Positions 9,061 to 17,169 of a stretch of DNA of 64,000 nt are shown piece by piece (within the stretch, counting starts at the first letter, position 1; every line of letters begins with the position of its first letter). Below the pieces are notes generated by a model. The model did not search any database. It saw only the letters and a list, made by a program, of their open reading frames with translations, and had not been told where the DNA came from. Made by a program: the position numbers and the translations under genes. This stretch comes from Henriciella aquimarina (GTDB taxonomy: Bacteria; Pseudomonadota; Alphaproteobacteria; Caulobacterales; Hyphomonadaceae): the NCBI RefSeq assembly GCF_002088975.1, contig NZ_NCST01000072.1, positions 60,131 to 124,130 on the forward strand. Reading direction: 5' to 3'.

Positions 9061-9759
9061 ATGAAACGCGTTCTGATGGCTGGCCTGATGGGGCTGAGCG
9101 CACTTGCCGGTGCGGCGCACGCGCAGGAAGGGGACAACCCCTGGATGGTGCGGGTCCGTGCCATCGGCGTCCTGCCGGACGAAGGGGCCGACCTGTCTGT
9201 CGGTGGTTCCGGCCTGCCGGGCACGGTCGATATCAGCGACCAGTACGTGCCCGAGCTCGACATCACCTACTTCTTCACGAAGCACATTGCCGCCGAGCTC
9301 ATCCTGGGCGTCACGCCGCACGACGTGAAGGCGACCAATGTGACGGTGCCGGGCGTACTTGATGATGCGACCGTCGATCTGGGCGATGTGTGGCTGCTGC
9401 CGCCGACCCTGACGCTGCAATACCACTTCGATACCGGCAGTTCCTTCAAGCCCTATGTCGGGGCAGGCGTCAACGCGACCTTCTTCTTCGATGAGGATGC
9501 AGGCGATGTGGCCGATGGCATCGACTACGACCCGTCTGTCGGCTTCGCGCTGCAGGCCGGCGCCGACTACGACCTGGACGGTGTGCCGGGCGGCTGGGCG
9601 CTCAACGTCGATGTGAAGAAAGTCTGGATCGAGCCGGACGTGAAGGTCGACCTGACCAGCGCGCTTGGCCCGTCACTCGACGCCGAACAGGTCATGGTGA
9701 ATGCCGATGTCGACATCAACCCCGTAATCGTCGGGGTCGGCCTCGGCTACAAGTTCTAG
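9061..9759 (+). CDS. ompW: OmpW-family outer membrane protein
   Basis: 232 residues with a clear signal peptide (MKRVLMAGLMGLSALAGAAHAQ). The mature sequence has alternating strands of an 8-stranded barrel, beginning NPWMVRVRAIGVLPDE and including DQYVPELDITYFFTKHIAAELILG and the final GLGYKF with terminal Phe needed for Bam assembly. OmpW proteins form small hydrophobic channels in the outer membrane. A GAGGAG site precedes the ATG. It is divergent from the Zur-like gene, which may hint at metal control (inference), and is followed by a strong terminator. Confidence 0.93.
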   Translation: MKRVLMAGLMGLSALAGAAHAQEGDNPWMVRVRAIGVLPDEGADLSVGGSGLPGTVDISDQYVPELDITYFFTKHIAAELILGVTPHDVKATNVTVPGVLDDATVDLGDVWLLPPTLTLQYHFDTGSSFKPYVGAGVNATFFFDEDAGDVADGIDYDPSVGFALQAGADYDLDGVPGGWALNVDVKKVWIEPDVKVDLTSALGPSLDAEQVMVNADVDINPVIVGVGLGYKF

Positions 9760-9794
9760 TCTGATACCTCCCAATCCCGGACTAGATACCTGAA

Positions 9795-9830
9795 GAGCTC
9801 TTTCCTTACGGGGAAAGAGCTCATTTTTTT
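9795..9830 (+). terminator. intrinsic terminator of ompW
   Basis: Perfect 11-bp stem GAGCTCTTTCC / GGAAAGAGCTC with a 6-nt loop, followed by ATTTTTTT. Confidence 0.93.
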
Positions 9831-9859
9831 GTCCACGCCGGTTTTGCCGTGGGGGAGGC

Positions 9860-10681
9860 TCAGAGGTCGCTCATTTTTTCGAGATTCTCGTTGGCCCGGC
9901 GGGTGGCGGCTTCGAAGCGGGCTTCATAGTCGAGCAGGTTCTTCTTCGGTTCCTGATAGAAGGCCGTCAGCTTCATCACCTGCAGGAAGAGCCAGGTCAC
10001 CGCACGGCCGCTGAATTTCATTGGCCGGTTGAAGTCGAGCAGGAGGACGATGCGCTCCTCGTCAGTGTCGTTCCAGACCTCGTGCTCATAGGTGTCGTCG
10101 ATCACGAAGAGTTTGCCGGGCTCCCAATGCTTGGTCTCGTCCCCGACGCGGATGCGGCACTTCTCGCGCTCTTTCGGCAGGATCAGCCCCATATGCGCGC
10201 GCAGGATGCCCTTGGTCACGCCGGTATGGGCCGGGATGTGATAGCCGGGCGAGAGGATGGATATCCAGGCGGTATGGATCTGCGGGACTTTCTCGATGAT
10301 CGAGGCGGTCACCGGCAGCTGGCGGCAATTGCCTTCCAGCCGTGTGCCGAAGCCGTAGAGAAAGAAGGTGCGCCAGTTCTTTTCCGTCGCGATGCGGTAC
10401 TGGTCCGGCGAGACATCCTGGAAACCGGGGATAAGCTCGCGGTGCTGCAGCAGGGTCTGGACTTCCGGCAGGATCTCCTTCCACCGGGCCTCGAATTCAC
10501 TCAGGAAAGGGAAGTCCGCCGGGTCGTTGAACGGCACGTCGGGCACAAGGCTTTTCTTTGCCTGGAAGCGGGCGAGCCAGCGGGTCAGCTTCTTGCCGGC
10601 CTTCTTGATGCGCCGGCGAAACGGCTTGTTCAGCGATGTCGGCTTGGCGCTCTGGGCCTGGCTGTCTGCGGCATTCTTCAT
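9860..10681 (-). CDS. aspartyl/asparaginyl beta-hydroxylase family dioxygenase
   Basis: 273 residues. The double-stranded beta-helix core holds the iron/2-oxoglutarate residues: PGYHIPAHTGVTKGILRAHMGLILP, then VIDDTYEHEVWNDTDEERIVLLLDF with the second histidine and the 2-OG-binding Arg region. Relatives include LpxO lipid A hydroxylases and Asp/Asn hydroxylases; the substrate is not resolved. The N-terminal 60 residues are basic (FRRRIKKAGKKLTRWLARF) and may bind membrane. The ATG at 10681 is preferred to an upstream in-frame codon. Confidence 0.85.
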   Translation of the reverse strand: MKNAADSQAQSAKPTSLNKPFRRRIKKAGKKLTRWLARFQAKKSLVPDVPFNDPADFPFLSEFEARWKEILPEVQTLLQHRELIPGFQDVSPDQYRIATEKNWRTFFLYGFGTRLEGNCRQLPVTASIIEKVPQIHTAWISILSPGYHIPAHTGVTKGILRAHMGLILPKEREKCRIRVGDETKHWEPGKLFVIDDTYEHEVWNDTDEERIVLLLDFNRPMKFSGRAVTWLFLQVMKLTAFYQEPKKNLLDYEARFEAATRRANENLEKMSDL

Positions 10682-10781
10682 GCGGGTCTCGGGCTGGCTG
10701 CTCAGAATGATGATGGTCTGAGCCAGCCTATGTAGGAACAAGACCGCATGACGTCGAGAGAGGCGAGGGCGCCCGCTGCTG

Positions 10782-11963
10782 TTACAGGCCGAGCTGCCTC
10801 GCCGCCAGGTCGCGCATGATCTCTTCCGAGCCGCCGCCGATCGCCATGACGCGCACCTCGCGATAGATCCGCTCGACCCGGTGGCCGCGGATGAAGCCGG
10901 CGCCGCCGAGGATTTGCATCGCTTCGCGCGCGCAGAACTCCATCGTTTCGGTCGCCTGCACCTTCAGCATGGCAAGCTCGGCCACCGGCTGCTCGCCGTT
11001 CTGGACGCGCCAGGTGCACTGGTCGAGGAAGGCCGTCGTCGCCCAGACGCGCTGGCACATCGCCGCGATCTTGTGACGGATGACCTGGTGGTCGCCCAGG
11101 CGCTGCCCGAAGGTCTCGCGCTGCTGGGCCCAGGCGGCGGCCTCCTCGATGCAGACACGGGCATAGGCGGTGGCTTGCGCCGCCATGCCGAGGCGCTCGC
11201 CATTGAAATTCGCCATGATGCCGTAAAAGCCCTTGTCGACCTCGCCGATCAGGTTTTCCGGGGCCACGAAGACATCATCGAAATGGATCGTCGCGGTATC
11301 CGACGCCCACCAGCCCATCTTGGGCAGGGCGGTACGCGAGACGCCCTCGGCTTCGAGGTCGATCAGCATCAGGGAGATGCCGCCCATGCCCGGCCCGCCG
11401 GTGCGCACCGCGCAGGTCAGCCATTTCGAGGTCATCCCGCCGGTGATGTAGGTCTTCGAGCCATTCACCACCCAGCCATTGCCGGAGCGTTTGGCGCTGG
11501 TCTTCAGCTGCGCGACATCCGAGCCGCCGCCGGGCTCTGTGATGCCGAGGCTTATCTGCTTGCTACCGGACAGCACCTGCGGCGCGATCTCGCGTTTCAT
11601 GTCTTCGCTGCCGAGCGCCATGATGGGCGGCAGGCCGATCCCGTGGATCATCAGCGCCGACGAGATGCCGCCCGCACCCATGCGCGCCAGTTCTTCCGAG
11701 GTGACGGTGCCGTGGAAGCGGTCGAAATCCGTGCCCGCGCCGCCATACTCTTCCGGATAGCCCATGCCGAGCAGGCCGGCTTCGGCGGCTTTCGGATAGA
11801 CGTCGCGGGGGATTTCGCCAGCCGCTTCCCACTCCTCGATATGCGGAACGAGTTCCTTGTCCACGAAGGCGCGGACCGAGTTGCGCCAGATCGAGTGAGT
11901 GTCGTCCATCCAGGGGGCGGGCGGGCGAAGCGAGTCGAAAGTAATGTCGCGTGTCTTGCTCAT
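10782..11963 (-). CDS. acyl-CoA dehydrogenase
   Basis: 393 residues, the standard length. N-terminal helical domain, middle beta domain with the FAD motif LGITEPGGGSDVAQLKT and GSKTYITGG, and C-terminal helical domain with RETFGQRLGDHQVIRHKIAAM and QILGGAGFIRGHRVERIYREVRVMAIGGGSEEIM. The usual EGTS catalytic glutamate position reads GGGS, as in ACADs that carry the base at the isovaleryl-CoA-dehydrogenase position. It oxidises acyl-CoA with FAD, passing electrons to ETF. It stands alone, with no other beta-oxidation genes adjacent. Confidence 0.93.
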   Translation of the reverse strand: MSKTRDITFDSLRPPAPWMDDTHSIWRNSVRAFVDKELVPHIEEWEAAGEIPRDVYPKAAEAGLLGMGYPEEYGGAGTDFDRFHGTVTSEELARMGAGGISSALMIHGIGLPPIMALGSEDMKREIAPQVLSGSKQISLGITEPGGGSDVAQLKTSAKRSGNGWVVNGSKTYITGGMTSKWLTCAVRTGGPGMGGISLMLIDLEAEGVSRTALPKMGWWASDTATIHFDDVFVAPENLIGEVDKGFYGIMANFNGERLGMAAQATAYARVCIEEAAAWAQQRETFGQRLGDHQVIRHKIAAMCQRVWATTAFLDQCTWRVQNGEQPVAELAMLKVQATETMEFCAREAMQILGGAGFIRGHRVERIYREVRVMAIGGGSEEIMRDLAARQLGL

Positions 11964-12080
11964 GGGGCGAGAATGTCGGGTCGGGCGGCGAAATCAATTC
12001 GTGACGCCGGGGCATGGCGCACGGGCGGGGGGTAACGGCGGCGCAAGGCTTTAACTCGCGGCGGCTTCTCCCATATCTCC

Positions 12081-12779
12081 ATGGTGTTGCGATACAATCC
12101 TCCCCCCGAACAGTTCGAGCGTGTGCGCGAACCGGTCTTCAACCGCTTCCCGGCAGTGGTCCTGTTCCTGTCGGCGGTGATCATCGGTGCGTCGCTGATC
12201 CAGTTCATGGCGCAGTCGAACCTGATCTTTACGCCACGCCTGGCCGACTGGATGTTCTCCGTCGGCGCGCTGGCCGGCGGGCCGGAATATGCCAATGTCT
12301 ACCGGCCCTGGGGCGACTGGCCCTCGCTGGTTCTGCACGTGCTGCTGCATGGCGGCATCTTTCACCTCGCCATGAACATGACGGCGATGATCGCCTTTGG
12401 CCCGCCCATTGCCATGGCATTCGGGCGCCAAATGAGCGGGGCGGCCGGCTTCCTCATCTTCTTTGCGCTCTGTGCCGTGACCGGCGGTCTCGCCCAGCTT
12501 GGCTGGTTCGAGCTGGCCGGTGATTCCGGCCTCGCCATCGGCGCGTCCTCGGCGTTGTCGGGTTTCCTGCCGGCGGTCGGTTATCTGCAGGGCGGCCGCG
12601 CGCAGGCGGTGCGGATCTCGATCCCCTGGCTGATCATCAACCTGGTGCTGGCGGTTTCGACCTTCGCCTTTCCGCTGCCCATCGCCTGGGCGGCCCACCT
12701 CGGCGGGCTGGCTGGCGGCTTCGTGCTGTTCCCGCTCATCCTGCGGATGTTCAATCCGGACCTCGCCGCGCGGTTCTAG
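12081..12779 (+). CDS. rhomboid family intramembrane serine protease
   Basis: 232 residues with about six hydrophobic helices. Rhomboid motifs are in order: HLAMNM (the HxxxN oxyanion residues in TM2), GASSALSG (catalytic Ser in TM4) and AAHLGGLAGGFVLFP (catalytic His in TM6). It is an inner-membrane protease cutting transmembrane segments of unknown partners. The stop overlaps the convergent Nudix-like gene by 4 bp. Confidence 0.92.
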   Translation: MVLRYNPPPEQFERVREPVFNRFPAVVLFLSAVIIGASLIQFMAQSNLIFTPRLADWMFSVGALAGGPEYANVYRPWGDWPSLVLHVLLHGGIFHLAMNMTAMIAFGPPIAMAFGRQMSGAAGFLIFFALCAVTGGLAQLGWFELAGDSGLAIGASSALSGFLPAVGYLQGGRAQAVRISIPWLIINLVLAVSTFAFPLPIAWAAHLGGLAGGFVLFPLILRMFNPDLAARF

Positions 12780-13723
12780 GCCTCGCGCCGGATCGCCGGT
12801 GTCGCGATCCCGAAGGCGGCGCTGCGGCGGAATTTCTCACGGCAGAACCGGAACAGCTCGGCCGGGCGCCCGCCTGTGCCGGCCATCATCTCGCCTGTGC
12901 CCTCGACAAGCCCGGCCCGGTCCAGCGCCCGGCGGAAATTCTGCTTGTGCAGGGTAAGGCCGAGAATGCCCTCACAGGTCGATTGCAGCGCCGAGAGCGT
13001 GAACCGGTCCGGCATCAGCTCGAAGACGACCGGGCGGTAGCGGATCTTCCCGCGCAGCCGGCCCATGGCGGTGGCGAGGATGCGGCGGTGATCTGACGAC
13101 ATCGGTTCGCCAAGCTTTACATCCGGCAGCGGCAGGCCGGCATCGCGCGCGCATTCGGTGACGAGCCCGGCTTCGTAAAGCAGCTCATAGCGCTCCAGCA
13201 CCCGGTCATCGATCCAGTCCTGTCCGTCGAGGCCAAAGGCGAGGCTGACACGGGACTGGCGCACGTCATTGCCGGCCGCCCAGGTTTTCAGGCGCGGGGC
13301 GATTTCGCGCTCGATAATGGCCGGACGGCCGCGGCGGTGGTCTTCCCAGGGGAAGTGTCCGTACCAGCCGCGCCACTTGGCCTCGAGCTGTTCGGGCGGG
13401 CGCGTCTGGTCGGGTGTCAGGCCGAGATAGCCGACCGAGACGACACGGGCATTGGCCGGGGTGTCGGCGAGGGTCGCTTCCGGGGTTTCACGGTCGCGGT
13501 CACCGAAGGTGTAGAGCTGTTCGACATAGCCAAGTTCGAAGCCTGTCTGCTCACGCACCCAGCCGCGCAGGGCGAGCTCGAACGTGCGGTGGCGCGCCGG
13601 GTCGAACGTCCCGAAGGGCAGGGCGGCGAGCCCGCCATCGCGGCGCGTGACCAGGACGCAGGGCGTGTCGCCGTCGGCAGCGACGATCACGACAGACAGG
13701 CCAATGATCAGCGGTGTCGTCAC
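12776..13723 (-). CDS. Nudix-domain protein with C-terminal winged helix, NrtR-like regulator
   Basis: 315 residues. N-terminal Nudix fold (about 1-150: PLIIGLSVVIVAADGDTPCVLVTRRDG ... ELALRGWVREQTGFELGYVEQLYTFGD), followed by a helical region with a winged-helix-like C-terminus (LQSTCEGILGLTLHKQNFRRALDRAGLVEGTG). This matches the NrtR arrangement, in which a Nudix domain senses a ligand. The catalytic Nudix box is degenerate: the REUxEE glutamates are mostly replaced (RGWVREQTGF), so hydrolysis is unlikely. It overlaps the next gene by 4 bp (ATGA), forming a two-gene operon with an HD hydrolase. Confidence 0.78.
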   Translation of the reverse strand: MTTPLIIGLSVVIVAADGDTPCVLVTRRDGGLAALPFGTFDPARHRTFELALRGWVREQTGFELGYVEQLYTFGDRDRETPEATLADTPANARVVSVGYLGLTPDQTRPPEQLEAKWRGWYGHFPWEDHRRGRPAIIEREIAPRLKTWAAGNDVRQSRVSLAFGLDGQDWIDDRVLERYELLYEAGLVTECARDAGLPLPDVKLGEPMSSDHRRILATAMGRLRGKIRYRPVVFELMPDRFTLSALQSTCEGILGLTLHKQNFRRALDRAGLVEGTGEMMAGTGGRPAELFRFCREKFRRSAAFGIATPAIRREA

Positions 13724-14346
13724 CGGCGTCCTTCCATCTCGCCAAGCAGCGCCTCATGGCGCGCGACAAAATTCTTCTGCGCAACGGTCGGGGCTTCGGG
13801 CTTGAGGTCAAGCGTAATCGTGCGCGGCGGCGAGCCGAAGAAGCGGTCTGCCTCGGTCTTGCCGAAGCCGGCGAGTTGTGTGGCTTCATACCAGGCGCAT
13901 ATATGATCGGCCCGCTTGATCAGGCGTTTCAGGCTCATAGGCATGCGCGCGGGCAGGCCGAAGCGGATATGGATCGCCTCGGTGAGCCGGTTCTCGATAT
14001 CCTTGTAGCCATCGCCAAGGACCGCCTTGAAGGGCGAGATCATGTCCCCGATGACGTATTCGGCGGCATCGTGGTGCAGCGCCATCAGGCGTTCGGCCGG
14101 CCGGATGCCGGGCTCCAGCCGGGCGCAGACCTGTTCCACAACGAGACTGTGCTGGGCGACGGAAAAGGCATGATCGCCGAGCGTCTGGCCGTTCCAGCGC
14201 GCAACACGCGCGAGACCATGCGCGATGTCGTCGACTTCCACGTCGACCGGCGATGGATCGAGCAGATCAAGCCGGCGGCCCGACAGCATGCGCTGCCAGA
14301 CGCGGGCGGGCGCCTTTCTGGCGACGGGTCTTGGCTTTGTGCTCAT
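13720..14346 (-). CDS. HD-domain phosphohydrolase (YfbR-like)
   Basis: 208 residues. HD residues are visible: LGDHAFSVAQHSLVVEQV (first His), then LMALHHDAAEYVIGDMISPFKAVLGD (the HD pair), resembling 5'-nucleotidase YfbR-type HD proteins. Probably a metal-dependent nucleotide phosphohydrolase. The ATG at 14346 begins MSTKPRPVARKAPARVWQ. It is the first gene of an operon with the NrtR-like protein (4-bp overlap), which fits nucleotide or NAD-related metabolism (inference). Confidence 0.82.
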   Translation of the reverse strand: MSTKPRPVARKAPARVWQRMLSGRRLDLLDPSPVDVEVDDIAHGLARVARWNGQTLGDHAFSVAQHSLVVEQVCARLEPGIRPAERLMALHHDAAEYVIGDMISPFKAVLGDGYKDIENRLTEAIHIRFGLPARMPMSLKRLIKRADHICAWYEATQLAGFGKTEADRFFGSPPRTITLDLKPEAPTVAQKNFVARHEALLGEMEGRR

Positions 14347-14495
14347 GGGCCCCTGTTTAATCCATTGGCAAGCCGGGTAAAGAAAAGCCCGCATTTCAGT
14401 TACGAAGTGAGCTGCATGGCGTGGTTCTTGCCAATGTCTCGTTAAGGGCTGGCGGCGATAACCAGCTCAAAGAGACAAAACAAGCCCGAGGCGTG

Positions 14496-14651
14496 ATGAC
14501 GATGGTGGAAATGGTGATGAACGTTGCAAGCAATCCTGCAACGGCATGGTGGGTTCTGGCAGGGGCGGCTGCGATCGTATTGGTCGAAGCCGCCCATTCC
14601 AGCCGAAAGGTCCTCTGGGGCGATATCGGCGAGGACGATTACGAGGACTGA
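14496..14651 (+). CDS. small single-pass membrane protein
   Basis: 51 residues starting MTMVEMVMNVASNPATAWW, then a hydrophobic segment WWVLAGAAAIVLVEAA and an acidic tail (GDIGEDDYED). A GAGG lies just before the ATG. It ends 3 bp from the convergent amidohydrolase. No known family recognised. Confidence 0.5.
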   Translation: MTMVEMVMNVASNPATAWWVLAGAAAIVLVEAAHSSRKVLWGDIGEDDYED

Positions 14652-14654
14652 GCC

Positions 14655-15479
14655 TCAGGCCGCCTCCGGCAGGTTAAAGACGCGGCGCGCATTGCCTGAC
14701 AGGAACGCGTCGCTCTGGGCGGCGGTCAGCCCCAGCCCGTCGAGATGCTCAAGACAGCGCGCGGGCGACAGCATCGGCCAGTTCGTGCCGAACATGACCC
14801 GGTCCTGGCCGATCCCCTTCATATAGTCGACAAAGGCCGGCGGCAGACGATGCAGCGCATAGGCCGAGGTATCGACGTGGAAGTTGCGGAACTTCACCGT
14901 CATGGTGATGAGTTCGTCGAGCCACGGAAAGCCGAGATGGCCGGCGATGACGACAAGCTCGGGAAAGTCGAGCATGACCTCTTCAAGATAAGGGATGAGG
15001 CGGCCGGTTTCCGAGCGTTTCAGCGGACCGGTATGGCCGATCTGGGTGCAGAAGGGCAGGCCGGCCTCCACGCAGGCGGCAAAGACAGGATAGTAGAGCC
15101 GGTGATTGGGCGGCAGGTCCCAGAGCCACGGCACCAGCCGCACGCCGACAAAGCGCGGATCGGCGCCAAGTGTCCGGATGGTGCGGACAGCCTCTGATGG
15201 CGCGCGCAGATCGACGCTGAGAAGGCCCCGGAACCGGCGTGGCGCTTCATCGATCTGGGCGGCGAGCTCTTCATTGCTGACCAGGCTGCCCTCCGGGCCG
15301 TACCAGGCCGAAAGCAGCATCATGTTGACCCCGGCCCTGTCCATGGCGGCGACCGTTGAGCCGGGTGTCGGGCGATCATCCGATCCGCCGCGGCCGGTCC
15401 AGCGGTTCAGCGTGGCCAGCCAGGGGGCCTGCTCCATCCGCTCGGTCGTGATCTGTCCCCAGACATCGATGATGCCCAT
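14655..15479 (-). CDS. amidohydrolase family protein (Amidohydro_2)
   Basis: 274 residues of a TIM-barrel amidohydrolase-2 enzyme, relatives of ACMSD and gamma-resorcylate decarboxylase. Segments: IIDVWGQITTERMEQAPW at the N-terminus (where HxH would usually be, the first metal pair is not evident), LPFCTQIGHTGP, LVVIAGHLGFPWLDELI and DRVMFGTNWPMLSP near the C-terminus. The ATG at 15479 has GGAG 6 nt upstream; an ATG at 15491 is the alternative. A sigma-70-like promoter on the minus strand (TTGACT, 17 nt, GATACT) overlaps a MarR-type palindrome. Confidence 0.82.
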   Translation of the reverse strand: MGIIDVWGQITTERMEQAPWLATLNRWTGRGGSDDRPTPGSTVAAMDRAGVNMMLLSAWYGPEGSLVSNEELAAQIDEAPRRFRGLLSVDLRAPSEAVRTIRTLGADPRFVGVRLVPWLWDLPPNHRLYYPVFAACVEAGLPFCTQIGHTGPLKRSETGRLIPYLEEVMLDFPELVVIAGHLGFPWLDELITMTVKFRNFHVDTSAYALHRLPPAFVDYMKGIGQDRVMFGTNWPMLSPARCLEHLDGLGLTAAQSDAFLSGNARRVFNLPEAA

Positions 15480-15492
15480 CTCATTCTCCATT

Positions 15493-15508
15493 AGTTGATA
15501 TATCAAGT
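15493..15508. promoter_or_regulatory. candidate MarR operator O1
   Basis: The core TTGATATATCAA (15495-15506) is a perfect 12-bp palindrome. It overlaps the start point of the amidohydrolase promoter (-35 TTGACT at 15528-15533 and -10 GATACT on the minus strand). Confidence 0.7.
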
Positions 15509-15536
15509 ATCTGGGGATGGTCTGGGCGAGTCAATT

Positions 15537-15552
15537 ACTTTATATGTCAACT
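15537..15552. promoter_or_regulatory. candidate MarR operator O2
   Basis: ACTTTATATGTCAACT is a degenerate copy of O1 read on the other strand, 44 bp (about four helical turns) away, and abuts the ATG at 15553 of the marR gene. Two similar sites on one face of the helix fit coordinated repression of both divergent genes. Confidence 0.6.
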
Positions 15553-15984
15553 ATGTCTGCTGCCCGGGATCATCGCCTCTATCACAAGCTCCAGCTTGCC
15601 GCGCACCGCCTGCAGAAGGCGGCCGATCATATCGTCTTTGCCGAAGCGCCGCTGACGACAGCGCAGGCGGCGGTGCTGACAATCGTGCGCGGGCAGGGAG
15701 AGGCGAGCCAGAAATGGGTGGCCGAAAAGCTCGGGCTTCACGAGTCGGCGGTCACCACGATGGTGAGCCGGCTGGGAAAGCTGGGCTTTATCGAAAGATG
15801 CCGCGCCGAGACCGACCGGCGGGTCTGGCTGCTCAGCGTGACGGAAGACGGCCAACGCGCGCTCGAGGCGGTAGGCCCTTCCTTTGCGCGCCTGAACCGG
15901 CAGATAGAGGCGGAGCTGTCCGATGAGGAGGTCGAACAGCTCGCCGGGATGCTGGACAGGCTGAACCGCCGCTTTGCGGGGTAG
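15553..15984 (+). CDS. MarR-family transcriptional regulator
   Basis: 143 residues. Winged helix about 45-110 (LTTAQAAVLTIVRGQ, then QKWVAEKLGLHESAVTTMVSRLGKLGFIERCRAETDRRVWLLSVTEDG) flanked by dimer helices. In-frame ATGs at 15517 and 15544 also exist; none has a convincing ribosome-binding site. The ATG at 15553 follows the second operator immediately, so a leaderless transcript is plausible. It is divergent from the amidohydrolase and probably represses it and itself through the two palindromes. Confidence 0.85.
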   Translation: MSAARDHRLYHKLQLAAHRLQKAADHIVFAEAPLTTAQAAVLTIVRGQGEASQKWVAEKLGLHESAVTTMVSRLGKLGFIERCRAETDRRVWLLSVTEDGQRALEAVGPSFARLNRQIEAELSDEEVEQLAGMLDRLNRRFAG

Positions 15985-16006
15985 GGGCCTGTCCAGCGAT
16001 TGACGC

Positions 16007-17035
16007 TCAGCCTTCCTCTGCGGCGCTGTGGCTTTCTTCCTTGGGCGCATGCGCCTCGGCGACGCGCTCTTCCAGTGTGCCGATTTCGGTCGTGGTGTAT
16101 TTGTCGATGACCTGTTCGGCCTCGGCAATCGCCACCTCGACGGTCTTCGTGCCTTCTTCGACCTCGCCGGCTAGCGCAAGCAGCGGCTGGTAGAGCGGTT
16201 CCGGCTCACCCTGCATGGTCAGACCGAACGGCTCGCCAGCGGCCTCGATGGCCTCCCACTTGTCGCGCACGCCGGCCCAGTAATCCTTGGTGGCCGACCA
16301 GTAGCTGTCGCCTACCTCGACCGCAAAACCATCATCCAGGCGATAGGTGTTGAGGCCGATCTCGCGTACGAGCACGCTCGGCTCGCCCTGCAGGGAGAGC
16401 TTGGAATTGTTCTGCTCATGCACCCAGCCGAAAGGCGTAATGGTGTGGCGGTTGACGGCGAGGACGGCGTCATAGTCATCCCGGGTCGTCATGTCGCGGC
16501 GCGGCAGCGGGCGCCATTCGGCCGGCGGGGTCCATTGCGAGACATTGTTGTCATGGTCCCACTCGCCCACAGCGCCATAGCGCGGCGCGTCGTCGACCTG
16601 ATAGACCTCCTGCGACCAGGCGCCGTCGCGCTCGCTTTCCGGCACGGCCCGCATTTCCCAGGCATTGCCGCCGATAAAGGTCAGCACTTCGCTCGGCTCA
16701 TAGGTCCAGTCCTGGCGCCAGTGCTTGATCGGGAATTCCTCGCCTTCCTTGCCGACGACAAGGATGTGCTGGAGGCTGATGAAGTCGCCCGTATCCTCGA
16801 TAACGCGCACCATTTCATAGCCGCCCGAGCGCTTCGGCTCTTTCAGCTCATAGCCCTCGGCCAGCGCCACCGTTTCGCGGAAATCGAAGGTCACGTCGTA
16901 ATTGCCAGCCATGGCGAGAATCGCCTCGCGGTCCTGCTCGAAATCGGGGTCGTCAGCCTGGCCCTGGGCGATGGCGGTTGCACTTGCCGCGCAGAACAGG
17001 GCGGCGGCCGCAGCGGTACGTGTCATTTTGAACAT
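16007..17035 (-). CDS. DUF6607-like secreted protein, iron-linked
   Basis: 342 residues with a signal peptide (FKMTRTAAAAALFCAASATAIAQ) and a Trp/Tyr-rich mature region (HWRQDWTYEPSEVLTFIGGNAWEMR, WSQEVYQVDDAPRYGAVGEWDH, YWSATKDYWAGVRDKWEAI). The family, as I recall it, is the DUF6607 group found beside heme or iron receptors; its role is unknown. The ATG at 17035 has a GAGGG site upstream. It is divergent from a HutA-like TonB receptor with a Fur-box-like sequence between them, so joint iron control is likely. Confidence 0.7.
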   Translation of the reverse strand: MFKMTRTAAAAALFCAASATAIAQGQADDPDFEQDREAILAMAGNYDVTFDFRETVALAEGYELKEPKRSGGYEMVRVIEDTGDFISLQHILVVGKEGEEFPIKHWRQDWTYEPSEVLTFIGGNAWEMRAVPESERDGAWSQEVYQVDDAPRYGAVGEWDHDNNVSQWTPPAEWRPLPRRDMTTRDDYDAVLAVNRHTITPFGWVHEQNNSKLSLQGEPSVLVREIGLNTYRLDDGFAVEVGDSYWSATKDYWAGVRDKWEAIEAAGEPFGLTMQGEPEPLYQPLLALAGEVEEGTKTVEVAIAEAEQVIDKYTTTEIGTLEERVAEAHAPKEESHSAAEEG

Positions 17036-17069
17036 GGGGTCCCTCACTCACTTCGTTCAATTTCTAACT

Positions 17070-17090
17070 GATAATGAAATTCAGAATTAT
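17070..17090. promoter_or_regulatory. candidate Fur box
   Basis: GATAATGAAATTCAGAATT (the first 19 bases) matches the 19-bp consensus GATAATGATAATCATTATC at 14 positions by eye. It lies between the divergent DUF6607-like and TonB receptor genes. A second, weaker match (GCAATGAGAATGCGACT) begins at 17112. Confidence 0.6.
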
Positions 17091-17169
17091 TTACAATAAG
17101 GACATCTTCATGCAATGAGAATGCGACTGAGTGTCATTTTTAATTTTCAGAGTGTGTGTGAGGGAAAAC

